Below, piece by piece: positions 8,482 to 16,515 of a DNA stretch of 64,000 bases. Position 1 is the first letter of the stretch, and the number at the start of each line of letters is the position of its first letter. The translations under genes were made by a program, and so were the position numbers. Source of the DNA: Pseudomonas sp. NFACC02. Lineage in GTDB: Bacteria; Pseudomonadota; Gammaproteobacteria; Pseudomonadales; Pseudomonadaceae. A model generated the notes under the pieces. It ran no database searches. It was not told the DNA's origin and saw nothing but the letters and a program-made list of their open reading frames with translations. Location of the stretch: NCBI RefSeq assembly GCF_900110765.1, contig NZ_FOEO01000007.1, positions 62,001 through 126,000 on the forward strand. Reading direction: 5' to 3'.

Positions 8482-9459
8482 TCAATACGAGGCGCTCTGA
8501 ATGGTGCTCGATAACACAAAGGGATGATCGGGGAGCTTGGCGTCATGAAGAAGAAAGGGGGCCGATTCGGCAGGCTGAAAGTCCGCGACAGCGGCCCGAA
8601 ACGCTTCGTAAAGGCGCAGCACCAGCGCCGGCGTTTCGGTGTGCGGGTAACGGCCGATGTCCGGGATAAGGACGGTGTCCGGGTTGGGCACCAATTGGCG
8701 ATACCGCTCGACCATGTGCTCGCCGGACACGGGATCGAATGCGCCGTTAATGAACCTGAGCGGCACCCGCCCCTGTTGCATCGCCCGGACCCAACGGTCG
8801 CGATGAACGACGCGCTCGGGAATGTAACTAACCAGTCGATTCAGGATGTGATGGCCACGGTTGGCGCAGATCAGACTCCAGAAGTCATCAAGCTCGCTCT
8901 CGCTGGGACGGGTGCTCGCCCCAAAAACACGACTGAAATCCCGATCCAGGCTGCCACGGTCGAAGGTCCGGCCGATGAGCCAGCCTACCGGGCTGAGCAA
9001 TAATTTCTGGACCAGCAGCGCTCGGTGCGTTTCCGGGAACAGACCACCATTGAGAAACACACAACTGCCCATTTCAAACCGCCCTTCGTTGTGCCGGGCG
9101 AGCAGTTCTTGCGCCACGCTGTCGCCGTAGTCGTGTGCCAGCACATGAACCGGCGATTGAACATCCAGATGTTCAAGCAGCGCTTGCTGCAAGTCGGCCT
9201 GTTCTACAAGGCTGTAGTGATGGTCACGAGGCTTGGCCGAGTCGCCAAACCCCAGCATGTCGCAGGCAATCACCCGATACTGTCGCGATAATGGCTGCCA
9301 CAGATAATGCCAATCCCAACTGGCCGTCGGAAACCCGTGGATCAGCAGCAATGGATCACCTTGACCGGCGACCCAGTAACGTATCGTGTGCCCGCGAAAC
9401 ATGAAATCGTGCCCGCGAGTGCGCCACACCCGGAGGGGGATTTCCGCGAGCCTCCTCAC
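8482..9459 (-). CDS. Alpha/beta hydrolase resembling eukaryotic MEST/PEG1
   Basis: A 325-aa alpha/beta hydrolase. The oxyanion motif is HGFPTASWDW (about residue 41). The nucleophile elbow is HDYGDSVAQELL, placing Asp110 where epoxide hydrolases and haloalkane dehalogenases have theirs. Downstream, LNGGLFPETHRALLVQKLLL and TRPSESELDDFWSLI closely match what I remember of mammalian MEST (PEG1). The acid is probably in GAFDPVSG and the base in RYPHTE. Substrate is unknown; PAO1 annotation as epoxide hydrolase (PA3429) is by similarity. The start is a GTG overlapping the upstream aldolase stop by four bases, so the two are translationally coupled; a GTG ten codons downstream is possible. Confidence 0.8.
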   Translation of the reverse strand: MRRLAEIPLRVWRTRGHDFMFRGHTIRYWVAGQGDPLLLIHGFPTASWDWHYLWQPLSRQYRVIACDMLGFGDSAKPRDHHYSLVEQADLQQALLEHLDVQSPVHVLAHDYGDSVAQELLARHNEGRFEMGSCVFLNGGLFPETHRALLVQKLLLSPVGWLIGRTFDRGSLDRDFSRVFGASTRPSESELDDFWSLICANRGHHILNRLVSYIPERVVHRDRWVRAMQQGRVPLRFINGAFDPVSGEHMVERYRQLVPNPDTVLIPDIGRYPHTETPALVLRLYEAFRAAVADFQPAESAPFLLHDAKLPDHPFVLSSTIQSASY

Positions 9460-10256
9460 TGCGCGTATCCCGGTGAAAACTGGTCGAGTTTGCGCAACAG
9501 GGCTGGCCAGGCCAGCGCTCCGCCCATGCCTTCGGCACTGCGCGTCACACCCGCGATCATCGCTCTGGCGCCCGCCAGAATCTGTCCGTCGATGGGGATC
9601 AATTCAGCGCCGCCGCTTGGGGCAAGCACCTGAATTTCGCAGGCACGCTGGAAGATAAACATCATCAGGAAGGTGTCGGCGATGCTGGAACCACAGGTCA
9701 GCAAGCCGTGGTTATTGAGCATGAGGAAGTTGCTGTTCCCAAGGTCCGCCTGAAGACGCGCTTTCTCTTCATGATTCAGCGCCACGCCCTCATAAGCGTG
9801 ATAAGCGAGGCTCGCCAGCACAAACAGTGACTGTTGACTGATCGGCAAAACACCCTGCTTTTGCGCCGAAACCGCGACTCCCGCAGCCGTATGGGTGTGC
9901 ATGACGCACGCGACGTCGTGGCGAACCTCATGAACCGCACTGTGGATGGTGTAGCCGGCGGGGTTGATTTCGTACGGGCTGTCCATGAGCTTCTTGCCCG
10001 ACGGATCGACCTTGACCAGGCTCGACGCGGTGATCTCATGGAACATCAAACCGTACGGGTTGATCAGGAAGTCTTCAGTGTCGGGAATCCTGGCCGAAAT
10101 GTGCGTGAAAATCAGGTCATCCCAACCGTGCAGGGCCACCAGCCGATAACAGGCGGCAAGGTCAACCCGTGCCTGCCATTCAATAGCACTGACCTGGTCC
10201 TTCACGGTGTTATCGAGCTGACTGACGGTATCGGCGACGGCCTGTGCGACGTTCAC
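9456..10256 (-). CDS. Class II aldolase/adducin-family protein
   Basis: A 266-aa class II aldolase/adducin-fold protein. The metal and substrate segments are visible: WDDLIFTHISARIP, HTHTAAGVAVSAQ and LNNHGLLTCGSSIADTFL, providing the His residues that bind the divalent metal. Family members are aldolases, epimerases or decarboxylase-like enzymes; adducin-like bacterial members often have no assigned substrate. I prefer the GTG at 10256, ten bases after GAGG; a TTG eleven codons upstream is also open. It is coupled to the MEST-like hydrolase downstream, and the same pairing exists in PAO1 (PA3430-PA3429, from memory), pointing to consecutive steps. Confidence 0.8.
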   Translation of the reverse strand: MNVAQAVADTVSQLDNTVKDQVSAIEWQARVDLAACYRLVALHGWDDLIFTHISARIPDTEDFLINPYGLMFHEITASSLVKVDPSGKKLMDSPYEINPAGYTIHSAVHEVRHDVACVMHTHTAAGVAVSAQKQGVLPISQQSLFVLASLAYHAYEGVALNHEEKARLQADLGNSNFLMLNNHGLLTCGSSIADTFLMMFIFQRACEIQVLAPSGGAELIPIDGQILAGARAMIAGVTRSAEGMGGALAWPALLRKLDQFSPGYAQ

Positions 10257-10394
10257 GATTGGCGATCCTCGGCGGTTATCCTGCTCCAATGGATCAGCAG
10301 TCTAGACAGCCGTTGCAATCGCGGTACTTGCCTTCGCAGCCACCTTAATGACCCGGCGAGTCAGCCGCGCCAGGGTGGCTCTGGCGCGGGACGC

Positions 10395-11081
10395 TCAGAG
10401 CACCCAGACCAAAAGCGGCGCCGCACACAGATTCAACAATCCGGTCAGCACCATGACCAGTCCGGCCACCGACCCTTCCTCACTGCCCACCTCACGCGCC
10501 CGACTGACGCCCGCGCCGTGCGCCCCTACGCCAAACAGAGCGCCGCGGGCGAGCGCGGTGCGCAATGGCAGCCATTTGAGCAACACTCCGCCCAGAGCTG
10601 CACCGAACACGCCGGTACACATCACGAACACAGCGGTCAGTTCGGGCACACCACCCAGGTCATGGGCCAAGGGCATGGCAAACGGGGTGGTGATGGAGCG
10701 CGGCACCAGCGACATCGCCACCGAGGTGTCCAGCGCAAACAACCTGGACAGACCGAAGGAACTGGCGATTGAGGCCGCGCTACCTGCCAGCATGCCGATC
10801 AGCAGCGCAGGCCAATGACGCGCCAGCAACGCGCGCTGCTGCCAGATGGGGATGGCAAACGCCACGGTGACCGGCCCCAGAACCAACATCAGCCAGTGGG
10901 TATTAGTGGAATACTCGGCATAGCCCGTGTGCATCGGCAAGGCAATCGCCAGCAGCACGGTCGGCACCAAAATCAAAGGCGATAGCAGATACCGGCCTGT
11001 GCGGCGGTACAGCCAGCGACTGGAAACGTAGGCGCCAACAGTGGCCAACAGCCAGAAAATCGGCATCGGCTCGAACCTCAT
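10395..11081 (-). CDS. LrgB/CidB-family inner-membrane protein
   Basis: A 228-aa polytopic membrane protein of the LrgB/CidB family with six or more hydrophobic segments. The family signatures are LGPVTVAFAIPIWQQ, SLVPRSITTPFAMPLA and HGAGVSRAREVG. These proteins act with LrgA/CidA holin-like partners in murein hydrolase control, overflow metabolism or pyruvate/acetate export. The ATG at 11081 overlaps the stop of the LrgA-like gene by four bases, indicating translational coupling. Much longer reading is open upstream but is out of frame with the partner and not needed. Confidence 0.88.
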   Translation of the reverse strand: MRFEPMPIFWLLATVGAYVSSRWLYRRTGRYLLSPLILVPTVLLAIALPMHTGYAEYSTNTHWLMLVLGPVTVAFAIPIWQQRALLARHWPALLIGMLAGSAASIASSFGLSRLFALDTSVAMSLVPRSITTPFAMPLAHDLGGVPELTAVFVMCTGVFGAALGGVLLKWLPLRTALARGALFGVGAHGAGVSRAREVGSEEGSVAGLVMVLTGLLNLCAAPLLVWVL

Positions 11082-11467
11082 GCGCGCTTCTCCTCTGACC
11101 GATCGCGGACACGACAGACCAGTTCGACGGTGAGCGCCGTGACCACCATTACCATCAGCGTGCTGAAACCGATCACCAGCATGATCCGCCAGCCCTCGGT
11201 ACGCACGAGCGTCCCGTAATCCAGCAGGCTCATGAGCGGCGGAATGAAGAACAGCAGCATCTCGGCGAGCAGCAAGCCCGCGCCGGTTTGCAACGTGGAC
11301 GGTTTCACCAGGCCGCTGGCGAACGTCAGCAGCAGAAGGGCAAGGCCGATTACACCGCCGGGGATGGGCCAGTGCAGCCATGACGCAATCTCGCAGCCGA
11401 CCTGATAAATAGCTAACAAGGCAACGAGTTCACCGGTGATTCGGGCGAGACGAGCTAAACGTTTCAT
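11078..11467 (-). CDS. CidA/LrgA-family holin-like protein
   Basis: A 129-aa membrane protein with four hydrophobic helices. Family signatures are IPGGVIGLALLLLTF and LLLAEMLLFFIPPLMSLLDYG. It is the holin-like partner of the coupled LrgB-type protein and is predicted in the inner membrane. The positively charged tail (RVRDRSEEKRA) faces the cytoplasm. The pair is divergent from a LysR-type regulator, as in the cidABR arrangement, so the regulator probably controls it in response to an acetate- or pyruvate-related signal (known for CidR, inferred here). Confidence 0.88.
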   Translation of the reverse strand: MKRLARLARITGELVALLAIYQVGCEIASWLHWPIPGGVIGLALLLLTFASGLVKPSTLQTGAGLLLAEMLLFFIPPLMSLLDYGTLVRTEGWRIMLVIGFSTLMVMVVTALTVELVCRVRDRSEEKRA

Positions 11468-11543
11468 GATGTTGAAGTCCTCTGAGGACCGCAGTTTATC
11501 GATTCATCAGTCATCCCAAAAACGAATTGTCCGACTTATAGCT

Positions 11544-11558
11544 ATTCCATATGAGAAT
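11544..11558. promoter_or_regulatory. Candidate LysR operator, ATTC...GAAT dyad
   Basis: ATTCCATATGAGAAT is an imperfect dyad (ATTC and GAAT around CATATG) in the 141-bp divergent region between the cidA-like gene and the LysR gene. Its position and dyad form suit a LysR-type binding site that serves both directions. No experimental consensus was available for comparison. Confidence 0.35.
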
Positions 11559-11608
11559 TATACGACGCATACTCTCGACGATGATCCTCAGGACGGGCGC
11601 TCAACCCA

Positions 11609-12481
11609 ATGGAATTCAAACAGCTGCGCAGTTTCGTCGAAGTGGTGCGCGAGGGCGGCTTCACTCAAGCGGCACGGACGTTGTTCATCAGTCAGTCGGC
11701 AGTGAGTAAACAGGTGGCTCAACTGGAGCAAGACCTGGGCGTCACGCTGCTTGACCGGCACGGTTCACAGGTCACCCTCACGGCCGCAGGCAAGGTCGTG
11801 CTTCAACGGGCAGAGGAGATGCTGATGCTGCGAAACGGCTTGCTGCGTGAGCTCGACGACCTGAGCAACCTGGCGCGGGGCGAATTGCGTCTGGGATTAC
11901 CCATGCTGGGCAGCGATACCTTGTTCGCCAAGGCGTTTGCCGAATACCGCCGGCGTTATCCAAACGTCACCATTCATCTGCTGGAAGGGGGCAGCCGCGC
12001 CATCGAACAGGCCGTGATGACGGGCGAGCTGGAATTGGGCGCGAGCCTGACACCGGATGATCCGGCGTTCGCATCCCAGCCGTTCTGCGACGAACCGCTG
12101 GATGCGCTGCTCCCGGCCGATCATCCGCTGGCGCATCTAAAGGAAGTCGAATTGAGTCAGCTGGCTGACACGCCGTTTCTGCTGTATCAGCGCAGCTTTG
12201 TGCTCAATGACCGGTTGTTGCAGGCCTGCCAGCAGGTGGGATTTACCCCGAAAGAAGGTGGACGCAGTGGTCAGGCCGACTTTCTTGCCGCACTGGTTGC
12301 GGCAGGTCAAGGCGTTGTGCTGCTGCCTCAGGTGGTCGCCAGGGCGCTGGTCAGACCCGGCGTCGTACACCTCACCTTGAAGGCGCCGACCCGTCTTCGC
12401 TGGGACATCGCGTTCATCTGGCGTGAAGGCGCTTACCTGTCCAGGGCTGCCCAAGCCTGGCTGACGCTGGTGAGAACGTAG
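11609..12481 (+). CDS. LysR-type transcriptional regulator (CidR-like position)
   Basis: A 290-aa LysR-family regulator. The N-terminal winged helix (MEFKQLRSFVEVVREGGFTQAARTLFISQSAVSKQVAQLEQDLG) is followed by the linker helix and an effector domain typical of the family (DALLPADHPLA, LLPQVVARALV). It is divergently transcribed from the CidA/LrgA-LrgB pair, so its most likely target is that operon. The start at the ATG beginning MEFKQ is standard for the family. Confidence 0.88.
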   Translation: MEFKQLRSFVEVVREGGFTQAARTLFISQSAVSKQVAQLEQDLGVTLLDRHGSQVTLTAAGKVVLQRAEEMLMLRNGLLRELDDLSNLARGELRLGLPMLGSDTLFAKAFAEYRRRYPNVTIHLLEGGSRAIEQAVMTGELELGASLTPDDPAFASQPFCDEPLDALLPADHPLAHLKEVELSQLADTPFLLYQRSFVLNDRLLQACQQVGFTPKEGGRSGQADFLAALVAAGQGVVLLPQVVARALVRPGVVHLTLKAPTRLRWDIAFIWREGAYLSRAAQAWLTLVRT

Positions 12482-12499
12482 GCCACGCCACCAGAGGCG

Positions 12500-12955
12500 T
12501 CAGGCGCCGAGCTTGCTGACGAAGTCAGCCAGCCAGGGTTCGGCGTCGCTCTCAGGGTTTACGGTTTCGCTGGCGTCCAGCCGCAACATGTCCTGCACTT
12601 CGCGCAGACCCAGCTCCATGAACAGCTCACGCATCTGCTCGCCACCACCACAGAACGTGTCGCCATAACTGGCGTCCCCCAGGGCAATCACGCCGCCTGG
12701 CAAGCCGCGCCATGCGGCGGGCAAGACGTCACGGATCTGGGCGTAAAGCGGCAGAAGGTTGTCCGGCAACTCACCCATGCCGGTCGTAGAGGTTACAGCC
12801 AGAAAAGCCTCGGGGGCGAAGGCTTGCAGGTCAGCCAGACTCACGCGCGGATCGAAGAGGACCTCGTGGCCGGCATCCTTGATGATCTGCTGGGCATGGC
12901 GGGCAACTTCTTCGGCCGAGCCATATACCGAGCCCGAAACAATGGCGACTTTCAT
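12500..12955 (-). CDS. Flavodoxin (MioC-like)
   Basis: A 151-aa flavodoxin-type electron carrier. The FMN phosphate loop is VSGSVYGSAEEVA near the N-terminus. The isoalloxazine-flanking loops are TSTTGMGELPDNLLP and LGDASYGDTFCGGG. It resembles the MioC/short flavodoxin group. I chose the ATG at 12955 because the flavodoxin beta strand MKVAIVSGS begins there; the 12 extra upstream codons add nothing. It is divergent from the LOV photoreceptor with about 100 bp between starts. From memory PAO1 has the same gene (PA3435) before folM. Confidence 0.87.
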   Translation of the reverse strand: MKVAIVSGSVYGSAEEVARHAQQIIKDAGHEVLFDPRVSLADLQAFAPEAFLAVTSTTGMGELPDNLLPLYAQIRDVLPAAWRGLPGGVIALGDASYGDTFCGGGEQMRELFMELGLREVQDMLRLDASETVNPESDAEPWLADFVSKLGA

Positions 12956-13052
12956 TCTCTGATCCTGTGACTGAGTAAAATCGTGCAGCATTATGCCCCA
13001 GAAGGGCGCAATGTCTTAGAATGCCGGCTTTTCGAGCTAAGGAGAGCAACTC

Positions 13053-13499
13053 ATGATCAGCGCGAAATTGATGCAGTTGGTGGTCGATGCGTCGAACGAC
13101 GGCATCGTGATTGCCGAGCATGAGGGTGACGACAACATCATCATTTATGCCAACAAGGCCTTTGAGAAGCTGACCGGATTCAGCGCGGAAGACATCCTTT
13201 ACCAGGACTGTCGCATCCTGCAGGGCGAGGACCGGGATCAACTGGCGCGCCGGGCGATCCGCGAAGCGCTGAACAAAGGCCAGCCCTGCCGTCAGGTTCT
13301 ACGCAACTATCGCAAGGACGGGACGTCTTTCTGGAATGAGCTGTCGATCACGCCGGTCTTCAATGACGCCGAAAAGCTCATGTATTTCATCGGCATCCAG
13401 AAGGACGTGACGGAGCAAGTACTGACTCAACAAAAAGTAGTCGAATTGCAGGCCGAACTGGCGCAAGCTCGCTCAGAACTGGCTGCGTTAAAGCGGTAA
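13053..13499 (+). CDS. Short LOV-domain blue-light photoreceptor (PpSB1-LOV type)
   Basis: A 148-aa single-domain LOV protein with a C-terminal coiled-coil helix and no output domain. The FMN-adduct motif is YQDCRILQ, with photoactive Cys53, followed by NYRKDGTSFWNELSITPV and YFIGIQKDVTE. It closely resembles the P. putida short LOV proteins PpSB1 and PpSB2. Arg61 and Arg66, which I recall as determinants of the very slow dark recovery of PpSB1, are both present (EDRDQLARR); fast PpSB2 has other residues. A GGAGA box precedes the ATG. In KT2440 such proteins pair with MerR/LitR regulators, and one lies two genes away here, so a light-signalling role is likely. Confidence 0.9.
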   Translation: MISAKLMQLVVDASNDGIVIAEHEGDDNIIIYANKAFEKLTGFSAEDILYQDCRILQGEDRDQLARRAIREALNKGQPCRQVLRNYRKDGTSFWNELSITPVFNDAEKLMYFIGIQKDVTEQVLTQQKVVELQAELAQARSELAALKR

Positions 13500-13580
13500 C
13501 ATCCGTAACTGACGAACGGCAGCAACCAACCCCCGAATTAATTGTCTGCTTTTTCAATAACCGGTTAATCGAGCTTGACC

Positions 13581-14186
13581 ATGCGGCGCGACACTATCCT
13601 GACGCAGGATGAACTGGACTTCATCCAGAACATGCAGCACAACCCCAAGCTGAACCTGCGCGACAAATCCCGCAGCCTGGTGGTTAACGGAGGCGTACAG
13701 ATCCAGGATCTGCTGACGCGACTGGCTGCGCATGAGCAAGTTACGCTTCAAGCTCAGTTCGACAATCAGCAGATGACGTTCCCGCTGCACTTGGTCGAGG
13801 ATGAATTTCATGCTCTGCATCTGGAACTGGGCGCCCCGAGCATTTTCGAAGAAGGCCCGCGTATTCGCCCGTGGCGTCTGTCCCTGCCCGAACCCGTCGC
13901 CCTCGAAACGGAGAAAGGTTCACTGACTGCACTGTGGGTTCACGAGATATCGTTCAAGGGCATCCTGCTGGAAATCCGTAAGCAAACCAAACCGCCCAAA
14001 TACTTCTCAGCCTGGTTTACACCCGCAGGCCTTGCGCCCATCGCATTGCGTGGAACGTTCGAACGACTGACCGAGCAGGGCCTTGCCGCTTATCGCCTGA
14101 GTCAGAACAGCAAGGAAGACACCGAGCGCCTGCGCCAATACATCCTTCAGGAACACCGCAAGATTCATCCCTCGATGCATCTGTAG
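13581..14186 (+). CDS. PilZ/YcgR-like protein of unknown ligand
   Basis: A 201-aa cytoplasmic protein. The N-terminal half resembles a YcgR-N-type domain (LLTRLAAHEQVTLQAQFDNQQMTFPLHLVEDEF). The second half has a degenerate PilZ-like signature: RIRPWRLSL followed by VHEISFKGILLEI, where canonical PilZ proteins have RxxxR and (D/N)xSxxG. Glu replaces the Asp/Asn and arginine spacing differs, so c-di-GMP binding is uncertain. The start is probably the ATG at 13581; a TTG two codons earlier is in frame. It follows the LOV gene by 81 bp on the same strand and converges on the MerR gene, suggesting it belongs to the light-response locus. Confidence 0.6.
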   Translation: MRRDTILTQDELDFIQNMQHNPKLNLRDKSRSLVVNGGVQIQDLLTRLAAHEQVTLQAQFDNQQMTFPLHLVEDEFHALHLELGAPSIFEEGPRIRPWRLSLPEPVALETEKGSLTALWVHEISFKGILLEIRKQTKPPKYFSAWFTPAGLAPIALRGTFERLTEQGLAAYRLSQNSKEDTERLRQYILQEHRKIHPSMHL

Positions 14187-14206
14187 TGCATTGATACGGC
14201 GTCAAC

Positions 14207-15154
14207 CTAGGTATCCATCCGCCCCGCCAGAAACCGCTGCAATCGACGCTGCATCAACAGCCCGTCGCTGCCCAGACAACCAATCGCCGTTCCTGCCAGG
14301 CTCTCCTGAATCGCATCGGAGATGTCTCCCGCGACCAGCACGGGACACTCAAGTCCAAGCCCGAGCCGTACCAACCGCTTGGGCACATCGATCGCCGGCA
14401 CTTGAGTTGAAAACAGGATCAGGGCGTCGGGTTTCATTTTCCCGCAGACCAGACTCAGTTCTTCCAGCGGCTGCCCCGGCGCCAGCACACTGACCGCTAT
14501 CTGCGGCGTAGCCATCAATACGCCAGCCACCCACAGTTCGAGCTCCCGACACCCCTCGGGCATGGCGGCCAGCAGTACGCGTTGTTGCGCCGTGCTTCGC
14601 GTCAGCTGTACACGCTGGAGGGTTCGCGCGCGCAGGAAGCTGTCGAGGAACAACCACTCACTGGTCTGGCCGAACGCGTCGTGTCGCACGGTGAACTCAC
14701 GCCAGACGGGCATGACCACGTCTTCGAATACCACCGGCAGCGGATAGGTCGAAAAAATCTGTCCATAGAGCTGATCGAGGCGGCACTCGTCAAAATCGTT
14801 GACGGCCTGACGCAACTGCAGCTGCCACGCCTGCTGTTCGGCGCTGTCGATGACACTGTGCAGCCCGCGCATGCTGCCGTCGAGATCGCGGGTGCCAGCC
14901 AGAATTTTTCCGACCTTACCCACGGCCACGCCACGCTCGATCCAGCCCATGATGGTGCGCACTGTCTCGACATCAGCCAGCGAGTAGAGCCGGTGACCGC
15001 TTTCCGTGCGCGTTGGCACGATCAGGCCGTAACGACGCTCCCACGCCCGCAGCGTGACCGGATTGACGCCGGTCAGCCGTGAGACTTCTCGGATAGGCAG
15101 CAACGCCTGCGGATGGCCTTCGACGACCGAGGGATCGGGGAGCACGTGAGTCAT
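14207..15154 (-). CDS. MerR-family regulator, class II LitR/PplR-like
   Basis: A 315-aa MerR-type regulator. The N-terminal winged helix is LPIREVSRLTGVNPVTLRAWERRYGLIVPTRTESGHRLYSLADVE. The C-terminal 220 residues have the layout of the helical plus Rossmann-like B12-binding region of CarH/LitR. The expected cobalamin ligands are absent: the stretch SEWLFLDSFLR lacks the histidine of the WxxEH-type motif, and the ExxH/DxHxxG position reads EGCRELELW. That matches class II LitR proteins (PplR of P. putida), reported to work with short LOV proteins instead of B12. Such a LOV gene lies 0.7 kb away. It probably regulates its own divergent promoter and neighbouring genes. Confidence 0.82.
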   Translation of the reverse strand: MTHVLPDPSVVEGHPQALLPIREVSRLTGVNPVTLRAWERRYGLIVPTRTESGHRLYSLADVETVRTIMGWIERGVAVGKVGKILAGTRDLDGSMRGLHSVIDSAEQQAWQLQLRQAVNDFDECRLDQLYGQIFSTYPLPVVFEDVVMPVWREFTVRHDAFGQTSEWLFLDSFLRARTLQRVQLTRSTAQQRVLLAAMPEGCRELELWVAGVLMATPQIAVSVLAPGQPLEELSLVCGKMKPDALILFSTQVPAIDVPKRLVRLGLGLECPVLVAGDISDAIQESLAGTAIGCLGSDGLLMQRRLQRFLAGRMDT

Positions 15155-15372
15155 CGGGAACGCCTGTCACCAAATCGAATGAAGTGCTGATTGTACAACT
15201 GCCGCTGGGCGTTTGAGGGAGCCGCGTGGCTAAACACTGCTGGCTTTATACAGGGATTCAGGAATAATCCTTGCTTGCTTTTTTCTACGAAGCTGACGCA
15301 ACGCCATCACCCCGGCGTTACGCCATGTGATTTCCCTACCCGGGAATCTCACTCGTTTATCGGAGATACACA

Positions 15373-15942
15373 ATGTCTACCTCACCCGTCACGCTGATGG
15401 TTGCCCGTCGCGTCGCCCACGGCCGCTATCAGGAACTGATTGCCTGGCTGCATGAAGGCGAACAACTCGCCACCGATTTTCCCGGCTACCTGGGTTCAGG
15501 TGTGCTCGCACCGCCTCCGGGAGACGACGAATTCCAGATCATTTTTCGCTTCGCCGATGAAGCCACCATGCACGCCTGGGAGCATTCCGCGTCCAGACGC
15601 TCCTGGTTGGTGCGTGGCAGCGGCCTGTTCGCGAAAAATTCCGTACATCGCGTGCGTGGCATGGACGGCTGGTTCGGCACCGTCGGCCAGCGCCCTCCTC
15701 GCTGGAAACAGGCCGTGGCCATCTGGCTTGCGTTCTTTCCCGTGTCGCTGATCTTCAACTATGTGCTGGGCCCGCTGCTTGCGCAGTTCGAGTTGCTGCC
15801 GCGCATCATGATCAGCACCTTGATCCTCACGCCATTAATGGTGTTCTGGTTCATCCCGCTTTCCACGCATGTGTTGTCCGGCTGGCTGAACCGCAGCACT
15901 CAGATACCCGTTGCGCCCGCCGAGTCGGCGTCTACACGCTGA
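15373..15942 (+). CDS. ABM-domain membrane protein
   Basis: A 189-aa protein with an N-terminal antibiotic-biosynthesis-monooxygenase-like (ferredoxin-like) domain. Segments such as VTLMVARRVAHGRYQELIAWL, FPGYLGSGVLAPPPGDDEFQIIFRFADEATMHAWE are typical. Two membrane helices follow (AVAIWLAFFPVSLIFNYVLGPLL and IMISTLILTPLMVFWFIPL). The active chemistry of this subgroup is unknown. GGAGA lies before the ATG. It is divergent from the MerR/LitR gene with 218 bp between starts. The shared region holds a TGTACA half-site, so light control is possible but unproven. Confidence 0.8.
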   Translation: MSTSPVTLMVARRVAHGRYQELIAWLHEGEQLATDFPGYLGSGVLAPPPGDDEFQIIFRFADEATMHAWEHSASRRSWLVRGSGLFAKNSVHRVRGMDGWFGTVGQRPPRWKQAVAIWLAFFPVSLIFNYVLGPLLAQFELLPRIMISTLILTPLMVFWFIPLSTHVLSGWLNRSTQIPVAPAESASTR

Positions 15943-16515
15943 CCCCAGCTCGTCCCGGCACTCAGCCTCAAAACGGGGGGAGCCGGCTTACTGACGAAAG
16001 CGGTGGGAATGCAACATCGATGGTGACCGACCCACCGCATTCGCGGCCCTCGTAACCTCGGACGGCTCCTACAGAGTCCCGGGTTGAGCCACGAATCTGT
16101 GTCCAGACCGGAGACCTGTGGGAGCCGGCTTGCTGGCGAAAGCAGTGGATCAGCACCATCAACGGCGACTGATACACCGCATTCGCTGCCCTCGTAACCT
16201 CGGACGGCTCCTACAGGATCCGCGTCGTGCCGAATATCTGGACACGACCCTCATACTGTGGGAGTGAGCTTGCTGGCGAAAGCAGTGGGTCAGCACCATC
16301 ACCCGTGACCGACCCACCGCATTCGCAACAAGTTGGCTTCCACTCGGACGTTACCCGCCTCAAACCCGCAGTTGTACAGCACTGACCATTGGGTTAACTT
16401 TGCGCCTGACGGTCGATCCCTGATGGCGCAATGAAACCAATTACCGCCAGCGCCTCAAGCATCGGTACGCCCACGACCTTCCGGCTTTTTCTCCCTGATA
16501 AACGCGTGAGCAGCC
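15943..16515. other. Gene-free region dominated by a tandem repeat
   Basis: No credible gene. Positions 15976-16340 hold three tandem REP-type units (listed separately). The remainder (16341-16515) is the promoter region of folM, including TTGTACAGC near 16372, which resembles half of the PplR1 site TGTACA-N12-TGTAYA, and TTGGGTTAAC further downstream. No full second half-site could be aligned. Confidence 0.6.
15976..16340. repeat. Tandem array of three ~141-bp REP-type units
   Basis: Three head-to-tail units begin with (G)GGAGCCGGCTT near 15977, 16120 and 16260, a spacing of about 142 and 140 bp. Each has the order GGAGYnrGCTTrCTGrCGAAAGC, CAnCACCGCATTCGC, CCTCGTAACCTCGGACGGCTCCTACAG. Units 1 and 2 are complete; unit 3 has lost the last arm. 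The two arms of each unit (GGAGCCGG...CGGCTCC) are inverted, so each unit can fold as a REPIN-like hairpin. Confidence 0.8.

Noticed and set aside
15190..16380. Full PplR1-type light boxes (TGTACA-N12-TGTAYA)
   Set aside because: Only single TGTACA half-sites were found at about 15195 and 16374. The same hexamer also occurs inside genes (for example near 14606 and 23337), so it is not strong evidence alone.
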